From positions 4,426,880-4,490,879 of the forward strand of contig CP065003.1 in NCBI GenBank assembly GCA_016700175.1: a stretch of 64,000 nucleotides of DNA, in the 5' to 3' direction. This document shows, piece by piece, positions 26,650 to 36,550 of the stretch. Each line of letters opens with the position of its first letter. Position 1 is the stretch's first letter. Below the pieces are notes generated by a model. The model saw only the letters and a list, made by a program, of their open reading frames with translations. It was not told the DNA's origin and made no database searches. Source of the DNA: Acidobacteriota bacterium (GTDB lineage Bacteria; Acidobacteriota; Blastocatellia; Pyrinomonadales; Pyrinomonadaceae). The translations under genes and the position numbers were made by a program.

Positions 26650-27636
26650 ATGAGAGACGAACAACATATCAAAGAAGAGGTTATGACGGACGGCCCGGTG
26701 ATGGCGGGATCGTCGCTCTGGAAGGACGCGTGGCGCAGGCTTCTGAAGAACAAGCTCGCCGTGTTCGGCCTGATCGTGATCACGCTGATGGTGATCGTGG
26801 TCGGACTCGGGCCTTTCATACGCGAATACCTGACGGGCATCACTCCGGAGTACATCCCCGCCGAGGGAGACAAGATCCGCTCGTTTCCGCCTTCGTGGCG
26901 CCATCCGATGGGAACGGACGAAGCGGGCCGCGACCTCTTCGCGCGCGTGATGCAGGGCGGCAGGATCTCTTTGATGGTCGGCATCATCTCGACCATTGTC
27001 TCGCTGATCGTGGGCGTTTCGTACGGCGCGATCGCGGGCTACATCGGCGGGCGGATCGATAACATAATGATGCGCATCGTCGATATCATCTACGCGATCC
27101 CGTACATCCTGATCGTCATCGTGCTTCTTTCGGTCTTCGGCGGCGAGAACATCCCCGACTGGATCAACTCGCTGGCGGGATATTTCGGAGGCGGCGCGGG
27201 ACTGAACCAGATCTTCCTTCTGTTCTTCGCTTTGGGACTGGTCTCGTGGCTGACGATGGCGCGCGTCGTGCGCGGGCAGATACTTTCGCTGAAGAACGAG
27301 GAGTTCGTGCTTGCGGCCAAGGCGACGGGCGTTTCGACGCCGGCGATCATCTTCCGGCACCTCGTTCCGAACGCTCTCGGCCCGGTGATCGTCTACGCGA
27401 CGCTGACCGTGCCGTCGGTGATGCTGACGGAAGCGTTCCTTTCGTTTTTGGGCCTCGGCGTTCAGGCGCCTTACGCTTCGTGGGGAAGCCTTGCGGCGGA
27501 CGGCATCAAGAACATCGCGATCTTCCCCTGGCAGCTTATCTTCCCCGGCGTGACGATGGCGCTGACCCTTTTCTCCCTGAACTTCCTGGGAGACGGGCTG
27601 CGCGACGCTCTAGATCCGCAGACGAGGAAGTTCTAA
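26650..27636 (+). CDS. oppC: Oligopeptide/dipeptide ABC transporter permease, OppC/DppC type
   Basis: Inner-membrane permease partner of OppB, 328 residues. A cytoplasmic N-terminal tail (SLWKDAWRRLLKNKLAVFGL) leads into the first helix; the conserved HPMGTDEAGRDLFARVM motif sits in the periplasmic loop and the EAA loop reads FVLAAKATGVSTPAIIFRHL. It ends with GDGLRDALDPQTRKF as usual in the family. The start ATG at 26650 was chosen because the tail length matches relatives. An oppD-type ATPase starts 36 bp downstream. Confidence 0.94.
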   Translation: MRDEQHIKEEVMTDGPVMAGSSLWKDAWRRLLKNKLAVFGLIVITLMVIVVGLGPFIREYLTGITPEYIPAEGDKIRSFPPSWRHPMGTDEAGRDLFARVMQGGRISLMVGIISTIVSLIVGVSYGAIAGYIGGRIDNIMMRIVDIIYAIPYILIVIVLLSVFGGENIPDWINSLAGYFGGGAGLNQIFLLFFALGLVSWLTMARVVRGQILSLKNEEFVLAAKATGVSTPAIIFRHLVPNALGPVIVYATLTVPSVMLTEAFLSFLGLGVQAPYASWGSLAADGIKNIAIFPWQLIFPGVTMALTLFSLNFLGDGLRDALDPQTRKF

Positions 27637-27672
27637 GTCGCCGGCATTGCTTACAAAAAAACAGAAACCCTG

Positions 27673-28680
<1,008 letters not shown>

Positions 28681-28698
28681 TTGAGTAGGGATTGGATC

Positions 28699-28822
28699 TT
28701 CTTTGCGTCCTCTGTGCGAACCTTGGTGACCTCCGTGGTTTCCCTGACGTAGCGAGTGAGCAAGCCAGGATTCAACCACAGAGAACACGGAGTTTCACAC
28801 AGAGGGCACAAAGGGGTTCAAA
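28699..28822. repeat. CACAGAG-type inverted repeat inside the opp operon
   Basis: Left arm around ctttgcgtcctctgtgcgaa and cctccgtggttt (28700-28743), right arm around aaccacagagaacacggag and cacagagggcacaaagg (28776-28814), separated by a spacer containing gtagcgagtgagcaagcc. It fills almost the whole gap between the two ATPase genes and would fold into a long stem in the operon transcript, possibly affecting the relative yield of the downstream ATPase. Confidence 0.75.
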
Positions 28823-28852
28823 TCCCCAATCAGCGACGAAAGCTGACAAACA

Positions 28853-29899
28853 ATGACCGAAACAAACGGAAACGCGCTTATCAAACTCGAGGACCTGAAA
28901 GTCTACTACGACCTCGGCGGAGGCGGTCTGCTTGACCGCATCACCGGCGGGAGCGGCGAGCGCCGCATCGTTAAAGCCGTCGACGGGGTCTCGTTCGACA
29001 TCCTGAAAGGCGAGACGCTCGGTCTAGTCGGCGAGTCCGGCTGCGGAAAGTCGACGCTCGGCAAGGCGCTTCTGAGGCTGACTGAGATCACCGGCGGCCG
29101 CGCGATGTATAAGGGCAGCGACATCGCGCATCTTTCGGGCCGCGAGCTAAGGGAAAAGCGGAAGGACCTGCAGATGATCTTCCAGGATCCGTACGCCTCG
29201 CTCAATCCGCGAATGACTGTAGGGAACATCATCGGCGAGCCGATCCGCACCTTCAAGCTCGCCGACAGCAAGTCGGCGGTCGAAGAGCGCGTTAAGGAAG
29301 TGATGGAGACGGTGGGCCTCAGCCGAAGGTTCATAAAGCGGTATCCGCACGAGTTCTCCGGCGGTCAAAGGCAGAGGATCGGCATCGCTCGCGCACTTGC
29401 CGTTGATCCGGAGTTTATTGTCGCCGATGAGCCGATCAGCGCCCTCGACGTTTCGATCCAGGCGCAGATAATGAACCTTATGAAGGAGCTTCAGCAGGAG
29501 AAGCACCTTACATATCTGTTCATTTCGCACGACCTGCGCGCGGTCAGACACGTTTCGGACCGCGTCGCGGTGATGTATCTCGGCGAGATCGTCGAGCTTG
29601 CGGAAGGCAAGTCCATCTACGAAGAGCCGCTTCATCCGTACTCGAAAGCGCTTATCTCAGCCGTGCCGGTGCCGGATCCCGAGATCGAGGAGAAACGCGA
29701 ACGGATCATTCTCGAGGGCGACGTGCCTTCGCCGATCAATCCTCCTTCGGGCTGTCACTTCCATACTCGCTGCCCGTACGCGATCGAGGAGTGCAAGAAG
29801 ATCGAGCCTCAGCTCGTCGAGATAAAACCCAGGCACTTCGCAGCGTGCATACGGATCAGCCCCGAACATCCCCGGATCGAGGATGTAGCCAGGGAATAA
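28853..29899 (+). CDS. oppF: Oligopeptide/dipeptide ABC transporter ATP-binding protein, OppF/DppF type
   Basis: Second ATPase subunit, 348 residues. Walker A GESGCGKSTLGK, Q-loop FQDPYASLNPRM, signature SGGQRQRIGIARAL, Walker B FIVADEPISALD, H-loop SHDLRAVRH. An insertion of glycine/arginine residues (GGGGLLDRITGGSGERR) follows the first strand, as in many DppF proteins where it separates the substrate-independent strand. The C terminus has a Cys-containing motif (CHFHTRCPYAIEEC). The operon ends here with an intrinsic terminator at 29927-29953. Confidence 0.95.
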   Translation: MTETNGNALIKLEDLKVYYDLGGGGLLDRITGGSGERRIVKAVDGVSFDILKGETLGLVGESGCGKSTLGKALLRLTEITGGRAMYKGSDIAHLSGRELREKRKDLQMIFQDPYASLNPRMTVGNIIGEPIRTFKLADSKSAVEERVKEVMETVGLSRRFIKRYPHEFSGGQRQRIGIARALAVDPEFIVADEPISALDVSIQAQIMNLMKELQQEKHLTYLFISHDLRAVRHVSDRVAVMYLGEIVELAEGKSIYEEPLHPYSKALISAVPVPDPEIEEKRERIILEGDVPSPINPPSGCHFHTRCPYAIEECKKIEPQLVEIKPRHFAACIRISPEHPRIEDVARE

Positions 29900-29926
29900 G
29901 CGGGAACGCCTGAGAGAATCGGATGG

Positions 29927-29953
29927 AAAGGGGCGCTGTTTGCCCCTTTTTTT
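29927..29953 (+). terminator. Rho-independent terminator of the opp operon
   Basis: Stem aaaggggc (29927-29934) with gcccctttt (29942-29950), 7-nt loop, followed by uninterrupted T residues to 29953. It lies 28 bp after the oppF stop. Confidence 0.88.
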
Positions 29954-30006
29954 GGCGGCCGACACAAGTCCGTCAGAGTCCTGAGCAAAGCCGGTTCCGG
30001 ACGGGT

Positions 30007-30112
30007 TATAATTTGAAAACCCGGTACGATTGGGTGTTTCTAGCGAGTAAGCAAAAGCGAGAAACCGCGGTCCATCCGTCCGGACACACGGTCCGGCGGA
30101 AGTCCCCGAGCT
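30007..30112 (+). promoter_or_regulatory. Candidate -10 and structured leader of the diguanylate cyclase gene
   Basis: A consensus TATAAT is at 30007-30012, although no convincing -35 is visible at the usual distance. The predicted leader can form gtttct/agaaac (about 30032-30065) and a perfect 6-bp stem ccggac/gtccgg (30080-30085, 30091-30096). It does not match the GEMM-I or GEMM-II c-di-GMP riboswitch hallmarks that I know. Confidence 0.35.
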
Positions 30113-32176
30113 ATGAACAAGGAACCTCAAAACTCCGTAAACGCCCTGGACACAGCGGTTAAAGAGATCGCTGCGACCGAGGGCGTTGCGGTCGTAATCG
30201 TCGAGGACGACAAGATCTCGACCGTAGCTTCCGCTAACGACAACTCGATCTGCAAGATCCTGAGCAATTCCGACGAGTTTGCCCCAAGCTGCCGAAAGTA
30301 CTGCGGCCAGGTGTATGACCGCGCTATGCGCTCCCCCAGGCCTTTGAAGTACAGGTGTCACGCCGGGCTCGACTGCATTGCGGTCCGGGTGAATTCTGAG
30401 GCCGGAAAGCCGCTCGTGGCTATCACCGGCAGGACCTTCACAAAAGCGGACGAGTACAGGCAGGCGACGGAAAGGGCGATAACGGGGGACTGGAGACACT
30501 TTCCGCCGACGAAATTCTTTGAGAACGTTCTGCTTTCCAGCAATTCCGAGGCGCTCGAGAAAGCGGCCAGAAGGATCGTCAGCCTTCTCGGGGCCCTGGC
30601 ACGCAAGAGCGAGGCATCGCTTGAAGAGAAGGTAACCGGCGGGCCGCCGCGCTTGAAAGAGAACAGGGATGTTGCCGCCAAGTCCTGGAAAAGGCGAAAA
30701 GAACTTGCCGAGGCCTCCGAATGGAGGTCGAAGCTCTCGGCGATCCTGCAGGGAGACTATGGCGAAGCGTGCGCCGCCATCCTCGAATTTGTGAATGACA
30801 GATACGGGATCGGTTCGTCGGCGTGGCTCGAGGTCAGACGCAATTCGTTCGAAAAGGTCCTCGCGAAAGGCGATCTTCGCGACCAGAAGATCCAGATCTC
30901 GGTCGCCGCCGACGACAAGGCCCTGCAAAGGCTTTTCGAAAAGGAATCCTCCGTTGAACTTCGTGAACGTGGTGTGTCGAGGGGCAGGGATTCGGAAAGC
31001 CTTCGGCTCTTTCCGATCAGCACCGGCGGAACCATCAAGAGTGCGCTCGTCATCGGCGAGAAAGCGAACGAAGAACCGATCGTGGATGCAGTGGCGAGAT
31101 TCTGCACTTCGATGGCGCCGGACCTTGAGATCCTCCGCCTCAGGAGCGAACTAAACCGCCGCGAGGGCCTGGAGTTCGCGATGCAGAAGTTCGGCGAAAG
31201 CCTGAAAGCGGTTGAAACAGAGGACTTCTGGTCCGGTATCCTGAGGACTACCGCGGAACTCCTTCACGCCGAGCGCGGTTCGCTGATGATCTATGACGAA
31301 GAAAAGCAGGGGCTGGTCGTCAAGGCCGCTCTGGGGCCGGCTGCTGACGAACTTGAGTCTGCCGGGGCCGAGATCGGCGAACGTATTTCCTCGAAGGTCT
31401 GGAGAACGGGAAAACCGGCCGTTGTCGAGGACATCTCGAAGCTGAGCATGGCCGAGGCTCCGGCAGCCTGGAAATACAGGTCCAAATCCTTCATCAGCTA
31501 TCCGCTGATCGTGGGAGCGAAGAAGATCGGTGTGATCAACGTGACGGACAAGGCGGGTGGGGGCAAGTTCGAGGCTTTCGACGTCGAGCTTCTGGATTCG
31601 GTCGTACCCCAGATCGCGATGGCTGCCGATCACGCAGTCCTGCAGGGAAAGGCCGGGGAATTCGAGAAGCTCTCGGTCACCGATTCGCTGACGGGGCTCC
31701 TGAACCGGAGGTACCTGGAGCAGAGGCTCAGAGAAGAGATCAAGAGGTCTTCGCGCCACGGATATCCTCTCTGCTTCATAATGATCGACGTCGACGACTT
31801 CAAATCATATAACGACGCCTTCCTTCATCCGGAAGGCGACAAAGCGCTCAAGATCGTCGGCAACTGCCTGAAGGACACCCTCCGCGGTGCTGACGTGGCT
31901 GTCAGGTACGGCGGGGAAGAGTTCTCCGTGCTACTTCCGCAAACGACGATCGACGAGGGCGAGATCATCGCCGAACGCATAAGGCACAGGATCGAATCCA
32001 CGCGATTCCCTCACAGGCAGGTGACCGTGAGCGTCGGGATCGCGACACTGTCGGTGGAGATCGATTCGGCTGAAAGACTGATTGAGGCCGCGGACGAGGC
32101 GCTTTTCGAAGCGAAGAGACAGGGCAAGAACATCGTCCAGACGTTCAGCGGCAGGGCGAGCGGAATGCATTTCTAA
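30113..32176 (+). CDS. Diguanylate cyclase with PocR sensor and GAF domains
   Basis: Predicted c-di-GMP synthase of 687 residues, cytoplasmic. Residues about 10-130 form a PocR-type sensory domain with the conserved cysteines in SICKIL, SCRKYC, YRCHAG and LDC, a possible metal or iron-sulphur site. A linker and a divergent GAF-like region (about 200-345) are followed by a canonical GAF (about 365-500). The GGDEF domain has an intact active site GGEEF (600-604) and an RGAD I-site placed five residues before it, so product inhibition by c-di-GMP is expected. ATG start with GGCGGAAG upstream. The degenerate NTPase/RsbW-like gene follows 86 bp later, perhaps in the same signalling unit. Confidence 0.9.
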   Translation: MNKEPQNSVNALDTAVKEIAATEGVAVVIVEDDKISTVASANDNSICKILSNSDEFAPSCRKYCGQVYDRAMRSPRPLKYRCHAGLDCIAVRVNSEAGKPLVAITGRTFTKADEYRQATERAITGDWRHFPPTKFFENVLLSSNSEALEKAARRIVSLLGALARKSEASLEEKVTGGPPRLKENRDVAAKSWKRRKELAEASEWRSKLSAILQGDYGEACAAILEFVNDRYGIGSSAWLEVRRNSFEKVLAKGDLRDQKIQISVAADDKALQRLFEKESSVELRERGVSRGRDSESLRLFPISTGGTIKSALVIGEKANEEPIVDAVARFCTSMAPDLEILRLRSELNRREGLEFAMQKFGESLKAVETEDFWSGILRTTAELLHAERGSLMIYDEEKQGLVVKAALGPAADELESAGAEIGERISSKVWRTGKPAVVEDISKLSMAEAPAAWKYRSKSFISYPLIVGAKKIGVINVTDKAGGGKFEAFDVELLDSVVPQIAMAADHAVLQGKAGEFEKLSVTDSLTGLLNRRYLEQRLREEIKRSSRHGYPLCFIMIDVDDFKSYNDAFLHPEGDKALKIVGNCLKDTLRGADVAVRYGGEEFSVLLPQTTIDEGEIIAERIRHRIESTRFPHRQVTVSVGIATLSVEIDSAERLIEAADEALFEAKRQGKNIVQTFSGRASGMHF

Positions 32177-32262
32177 GGCATTCTTTGCGCGCCGATCGAA
32201 AGATTCCAAGAACCGGAAGGAAGGCCTTCACGTCTTCCACGTTTCCTTAGTGAAGGGCATTC

Positions 32263-34482
32263 ATGATGAGTGAACTTGTGCATGACCGTGCGCCGTCAGC
32301 GTCCGACGCGGCGGGGCTGACGGGCAGGGACCGTGAACTCGGTCTGCTTCGCGAGCACGCGAAAGCGGGGACCGGGAAGGCGCTCCTCGTCTCGTCGGCG
32401 CCGGGCACAGGTGCGTCTCAGGTGCTCAGTGCGCTCTACGATCAGCTGTTTCAGGCCCGCGGCGATGTCGCGCCCGTTTATTTCAGGTTCCGGCCTTCGG
32501 ACCTTACCGCACGGGCAGCCGCCGAGCGTTTTCTTCACGAATTCCTCATCCAGGTTGTTGCGTTCCGAAGGGGCGAATCGGGTATCGCCGCGTCTTTCCC
32601 TGAAATGCGCGAGATCGAGGTGATGGCTCCGGCCGCCGATGAGACGTGGATCGGAGATCTTGTCGGCGCCAGCGGGGCCGACACGGATCTGAACGGCGAC
32701 GCAGGATTCGTGGCCCGCGCATTTGCGGCTCCTCAGAGAGCCGGTGTGAGCGGATCGGCCTGTTTCGTTATCCTGGACGGACTTGAGAACACACTTCTAC
32801 TCGAAGGAGGGTCGAAACTGACCGAGCTTCTCGGACGGATCTATTCGACAGCCGAATCCCGTGTCGCGCTTTCGGGGCTGCGCGGCTTCATTGAAGAAGA
32901 AACGAACCGGGGCCGTCTTTCGCTGCCGTCGGCGGCGAGACTGTCGATCGAAGAACTGGATTTTGAGAGCGCCGGAAAACTGTTCGAGAGGATGGCGGGC
33001 GCGGCAGGGATCGAGCATTCTCAGCAGGCGAGGGATCTTGCGGTAACGGTCCTCGGAGCCCGGACCGAGTTCGTGAAGGCGCTGGTCGCACGGGCGGCTG
33101 AAACAGGCGCGCCGCTGCGCAACTTCAAGGACGTCCTGACCTGTTATCACGAGTCTCTTATGAACGGCCGTCTCGGAGGACATTTCGACGAGATCCTTCA
33201 GTCCGCTGCGCTCCCGGGCCGGCGGACCGAACTGGTCGAACTGATCGAGGCGATGACCGCCGGCGGAAGGCCCACGACACCTATGCCGGCGTGGCAAAGC
33301 CGGCTTCGCTCGCCCGAGGCGCTTCGATATCTGGAAGTCAACGAACTGATCCGCGTGAAGGCGGGGTCGGTCGCAGTCTTCGATAGTCCGGCTCTCGAAG
33401 ATTACTCGTCCGCGAGGTACCGGACGGAAGTGCTCGGAGAACCGGCCGCAAGGGTCATCGCACGCGGACTGGGAGAGGGCCTTAAGAGGGCGGCCGGCAC
33501 GATGTCCTCGCACTACAGAAAGAGCCTTGCTATCGGCGTGGCGGACATTTTGTCGATGTTCGACTGCCAGGCGGTTCCGACCGCCTTGCTCGACTACGGG
33601 CTGTTCAGGGAATCGTACAAAGGCGGGGACCTCGGCAAGATGCTCGGCGCGATGCACGAGGACCTTGAAAAAGTGAAGCTTCCGCAGATCTTCCATTCGG
33701 ATGCGGCTTCGGAGTTCTATCCGAACATCTCCGGCCTGATCGAGAACGAGCGCGCGGCGATCGCGTTCGGTTTTGAGCATGCCGAATACGACGACGAAAA
33801 CGAGATCCTGTGGCTTGCGGCGGAGATCGACTCGAAGCTCGAGGCGAGCGAGGAACTGACGACGTTCTGGTGCGACCGGCTGGAAATGGTGGCAGTCGCG
33901 AACAACATCGACCGATTCAGGATCTGGCTTGTCGCTCCCGAAGGATTCTCGCCGGCCGCTCTCGAGGTTCTGCACGCGCGCCACGCGATCGGCTCCTCAA
34001 AGGCGCAGGCGCGTATGCTGAGGAATTTCCTGGAGAAAGGCTCGCTTGAGAACGGCGAGACCGAGCCGGATAAGTTCTCGCTCGAGATCCCGATGGGCGA
34101 CGACACCGAGCTTATTGCAGCTCACTCTGTTGAAGATATAGCCAGAAAGGCGGGTTTCGGCACCGGCGAGATCAATCAGATCAAGACCGCGCTGGTCGAA
34201 GCGTGCATCAACGCGGCTGAGCATTCCTTGAGCCCCGACCGGAGGATATCGGTCGACGTGATCTCGGCTGAGGATTCGCTTACGGTAACCGTGTCAAATC
34301 GAGGGGTAAGGTTCGAAGAGCCCGCGGAGGAATCCGTGCAAAGCTCGGAGGAACGCCGGGGCTGGGGCCTGAAACTCATCCGTTCGCTGATGGACGACGT
34401 GCGTTTCGAGAGGGTCGATGACGGCGCGAAGATCGTGATGGTGAAGAACCGTAAGACCTCGGAGAATTCGGCGGACGGTTAG
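32263..34482 (+). CDS. Degenerate AAA/STAND-type NTPase fused to RsbW-like HATPase domain
   Basis: A 739-residue protein with an uncommon architecture. The N-terminal part (about 20-330) follows the order of an AAA/STAND NTPase (GRDRELGLLREHA start, P-loop region SSAPGTGASQVL, Walker B region CFVILDGLEN), but the P-loop lacks the essential Lys (GTGAS) and the Walker B acidic pair is altered, so ATP hydrolysis is unlikely. The C-terminal 130 residues form an RsbW/anti-sigma-type histidine-kinase-like ATPase: N-box ALVEACINAAEHS and G2 box GWGLKLIRSLMDDV. Such domains phosphorylate anti-sigma-factor antagonists or bind sigma factors. Start is one of two consecutive ATG codons (32263, 32266). 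The function of the full fusion is unknown. Confidence 0.72.
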   Translation: MMSELVHDRAPSASDAAGLTGRDRELGLLREHAKAGTGKALLVSSAPGTGASQVLSALYDQLFQARGDVAPVYFRFRPSDLTARAAAERFLHEFLIQVVAFRRGESGIAASFPEMREIEVMAPAADETWIGDLVGASGADTDLNGDAGFVARAFAAPQRAGVSGSACFVILDGLENTLLLEGGSKLTELLGRIYSTAESRVALSGLRGFIEEETNRGRLSLPSAARLSIEELDFESAGKLFERMAGAAGIEHSQQARDLAVTVLGARTEFVKALVARAAETGAPLRNFKDVLTCYHESLMNGRLGGHFDEILQSAALPGRRTELVELIEAMTAGGRPTTPMPAWQSRLRSPEALRYLEVNELIRVKAGSVAVFDSPALEDYSSARYRTEVLGEPAARVIARGLGEGLKRAAGTMSSHYRKSLAIGVADILSMFDCQAVPTALLDYGLFRESYKGGDLGKMLGAMHEDLEKVKLPQIFHSDAASEFYPNISGLIENERAAIAFGFEHAEYDDENEILWLAAEIDSKLEASEELTTFWCDRLEMVAVANNIDRFRIWLVAPEGFSPAALEVLHARHAIGSSKAQARMLRNFLEKGSLENGETEPDKFSLEIPMGDDTELIAAHSVEDIARKAGFGTGEINQIKTALVEACINAAEHSLSPDRRISVDVISAEDSLTVTVSNRGVRFEEPAEESVQSSEERRGWGLKLIRSLMDDVRFERVDDGAKIVMVKNRKTSENSADG

Positions 34483-34529
34483 CGGTTCGATTTACGATAG
34501 GCTTCAGCTTGTCGAACTCCCCCGTATTT

Positions 34530-34545
34530 CCGCGCGTTCGCGCGG
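34530..34545. terminator. Short GC hairpin between convergent genes
   Basis: A palindromic cgcg-rich hairpin with a possible ttcg tetraloop, set inside a looser cttcag...ctgaag arrangement between two convergent genes. It has no T-tract, so it is only a candidate bidirectional terminator. Confidence 0.3.
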
Positions 34546-34571
34546 CGCAAACTGAAGTTCACGCTACCTCC

Positions 34572-36239
34572 TCACTCCCTGTCCTGAAGATCAGACCTGA
34601 CGATCGTCCACACAAGGTATATCCCGCTTCCTGCAGCGAGAACGAATAGTATGAAGGCGAGTCCCGGATATCCGAGGATCTTGAAGTCCGTGTCGATGTT
34701 CGTGAGCATCGAGGCACCGATTATCAGCGCCGCCAGCACGAGTCCCATCGCGATCCGGTTGGCGACCTTCTGAAAACCGACGGTCAGGGTCCGTTCGTCG
34801 ATCGCATCCACGTTCAGTTTCAGCTCGTTGCTGGCGATGGTCTCGAGGATCCGGTCCACGCGTTCCGGCGTCTTTTCGATCAGGTGTTTCAACTCCAGAG
34901 CGCCGCTCAGAGCGGCCCCGGGCGAAAGTCCGTCCGACATTCTCGCAGCCGCGATCCTTGCCGCCCGCTTCCTTATGATCAAGGTCGGGTCGAATCCCGG
35001 ATCGAGCAGTTCCACGACCTTGTCCATATTCAGAAGCGTCTTCGCGATCAGCGTAAATTCCATAGGGAGCCTGAAACCGCAGTCTGCGGAGATCCGCGTT
35101 ATCTCGAGGACGATCCTTCCCGCCTTCAGGCTGCCGACGCCCGTGCCCTTGTGCGCGGCGACCAGGTCCGAGACCTCGGACGAGAAACGCTTTTCGTCGA
35201 AGTCCTCCTTTCTCTCGCCGGTCTTCAGCGCATAGGCGGCCGCATCCTCGCCGCGTCCCTCGCTCACTGCCAGGAGCAGGTTCAGAAGATGGTCCCGGAA
35301 CTTCTCGTTCAGATGTCCCGTCAGGCCCAGGTCCAGAAGGACGATCTGGTTCGAATCCGTGATCAGGACGTTTCCGGGATGTGGATCGGCGTGGAAGAAG
35401 CCGTCGACCAACATCTGTTTCAGATAACCCTCGAAGAATTCTGAGGCCAGCTTCTCTCCGTCGACGTCTATCATTCCGAGTTTTCCGACCTCCGTGATCT
35501 TCTTTCCTCCCACGTATTTCATCGTCAGCACTCGCGACGTGCAGAGGTCCGCAACGGGTTCGGGAACGATCAATCGTCTGAATTCCTCAAGGTTCTCACC
35601 AAGCAGCGACAGGTTCGAGGCTTCCCTGGAATAGTCCAGTTCCTGAAGGAGCGACTTCCGCAGCTGGCGAACTATTCTTGTTATCTCGTACTTGCGGCCG
35701 AACTCGGTGTTGCTGTCTATTGTCTCCGCGATCGCCTGGAACGCTTCCAGGTCCCTTCGAAACGCCGTGCCGACTCCCGGCCTCTGAACCTTTACGACCA
35801 CCGGCCGGCCGTCGCGGGTCGTTGCCCTGTGGACCTGGCCGATCGAGGCGGCGGCGATGGGGCGCTCTTCGAACTCGGGGAAGATCTTCTTCGGCCCGAC
35901 GCCGAATTCCTCTTCGAAGATCCTCTTCACTTCTTCAAACGCGAAGGGTTCCACGTCGTCCTGAAGCCTCTCAAGTGCCGACAGATACTCCTTCTTGAAC
36001 AGGTCGGCACGCGTGGACAGAAACTGCCCGAGTTTTATGAACGCTCCTCCAAGGTCTTCCAGGTCCTTTGCGAGATCGTCTCCTGTCCCGCCGCGGTCCA
36101 CGTCAAGCGTGCGTTCCGATTCGAGAGCGGTGACGACCTCTTCTTTCTCAAACAGATCGCTTCTGCCGTATTTCAGAAACAGGTATCCAAGGTCGCCCGC
36201 TCGTTTCAGGCTGTTTATCTTTGTGGCTGCGTTGAACAT
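34572..36239 (-). CDS. ABC1/UbiB family atypical kinase
   Basis: A 555-residue member of the ABC1/ADCK/UbiB protein-kinase-like family, usually tied to ubiquinone or other prenyl-lipid homeostasis at the membrane. The family-specific KxGQ motif is present (FIKLGQFLSTRAD), then AAASIGQVHRATTRDG with the Ala-rich loop, VVVKVQRPG with the ATP-binding Lys, FHADPHPGN in the catalytic loop and VLLDLGLTG in place of DFG. Two hydrophobic C-terminal segments (about 495-545) anchor it. The name ubiB is avoided because no ubiquinone genes are nearby. A 53-residue membrane protein gene lies 149 bp upstream on the same strand. Confidence 0.92.
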   Translation of the reverse strand: MFNAATKINSLKRAGDLGYLFLKYGRSDLFEKEEVVTALESERTLDVDRGGTGDDLAKDLEDLGGAFIKLGQFLSTRADLFKKEYLSALERLQDDVEPFAFEEVKRIFEEEFGVGPKKIFPEFEERPIAAASIGQVHRATTRDGRPVVVKVQRPGVGTAFRRDLEAFQAIAETIDSNTEFGRKYEITRIVRQLRKSLLQELDYSREASNLSLLGENLEEFRRLIVPEPVADLCTSRVLTMKYVGGKKITEVGKLGMIDVDGEKLASEFFEGYLKQMLVDGFFHADPHPGNVLITDSNQIVLLDLGLTGHLNEKFRDHLLNLLLAVSEGRGEDAAAYALKTGERKEDFDEKRFSSEVSDLVAAHKGTGVGSLKAGRIVLEITRISADCGFRLPMEFTLIAKTLLNMDKVVELLDPGFDPTLIIRKRAARIAAARMSDGLSPGAALSGALELKHLIEKTPERVDRILETIASNELKLNVDAIDERTLTVGFQKVANRIAMGLVLAALIIGASMLTNIDTDFKILGYPGLAFILFVLAAGSGIYLVWTIVRSDLQDRE

Positions 36240-36284
36240 TTGCTCTTCTCCGGTTCTGGCCCGGCGGCCTCGGTACGAAAAGAA

Positions 36285-36333
36285 TGCCCGGCCGCAATCG
36301 GACGCATTGAGGCGTCCGTCTGCGTTCCCGGGC
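36285..36333. other. Intergenic nested hairpin
   Basis: An inner 7-bp stem (cggacgc 36299-36305, gcgtccg 36312-36318, loop attgag) is enclosed by gcccgg (36285-36290) and ccgggc (36328-36333). It is between the small membrane protein gene and the ABC1 kinase gene. No T-tract; could attenuate transcription into the kinase gene. Confidence 0.4.
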
Positions 36334-36388
36334 AGGATGTGTGCGGTCGCCCAGTGTTGCCGGTCCCTTGCGTCCGCTCACATTCGTG

Positions 36389-36550
36389 TTACTGGCTGTT
36401 CGTGGCCGGCACGCTCACGTTGACGTCGATTTCCTTGTCGCCTGCGTTGGAAAGGAAGCCGCTGTAATAGACCGCTCCCGCGAGCATGGCTACGATCAGA
36501 AGGATCGTGATCGCCCAGATCATGTTTATTCCTACGCTGTTTCTTTCCAT
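36389..36550 (-). CDS. Small single-pass membrane protein (53 residues)
   Basis: The start at 36550 is fixed by an excellent Shine-Dalgarno GGAGGG five bases before the ATG. The product begins MERNSVGINMIWAITILLIV, has one membrane helix (about 9-30) and a short acidic C-terminal tail (DKEIDVNVSVPATNSQ) that probably faces the periplasm. The frame is open further upstream but that part lacks any initiation signal. I do not recognise the family. Context: between the bicupin gene and the ABC1 kinase gene, all on the minus strand. Confidence 0.72.
   Translation of the reverse strand: MERNSVGINMIWAITILLIVAMLAGAVYYSGFLSNAGDKEIDVNVSVPATNSQ

Noticed and set aside
28810..28830. T-arm-like ggggttcaaatcccc, possible tRNA
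   Set aside because: No acceptor, D or anticodon arms around it; it is part of a repeat element.
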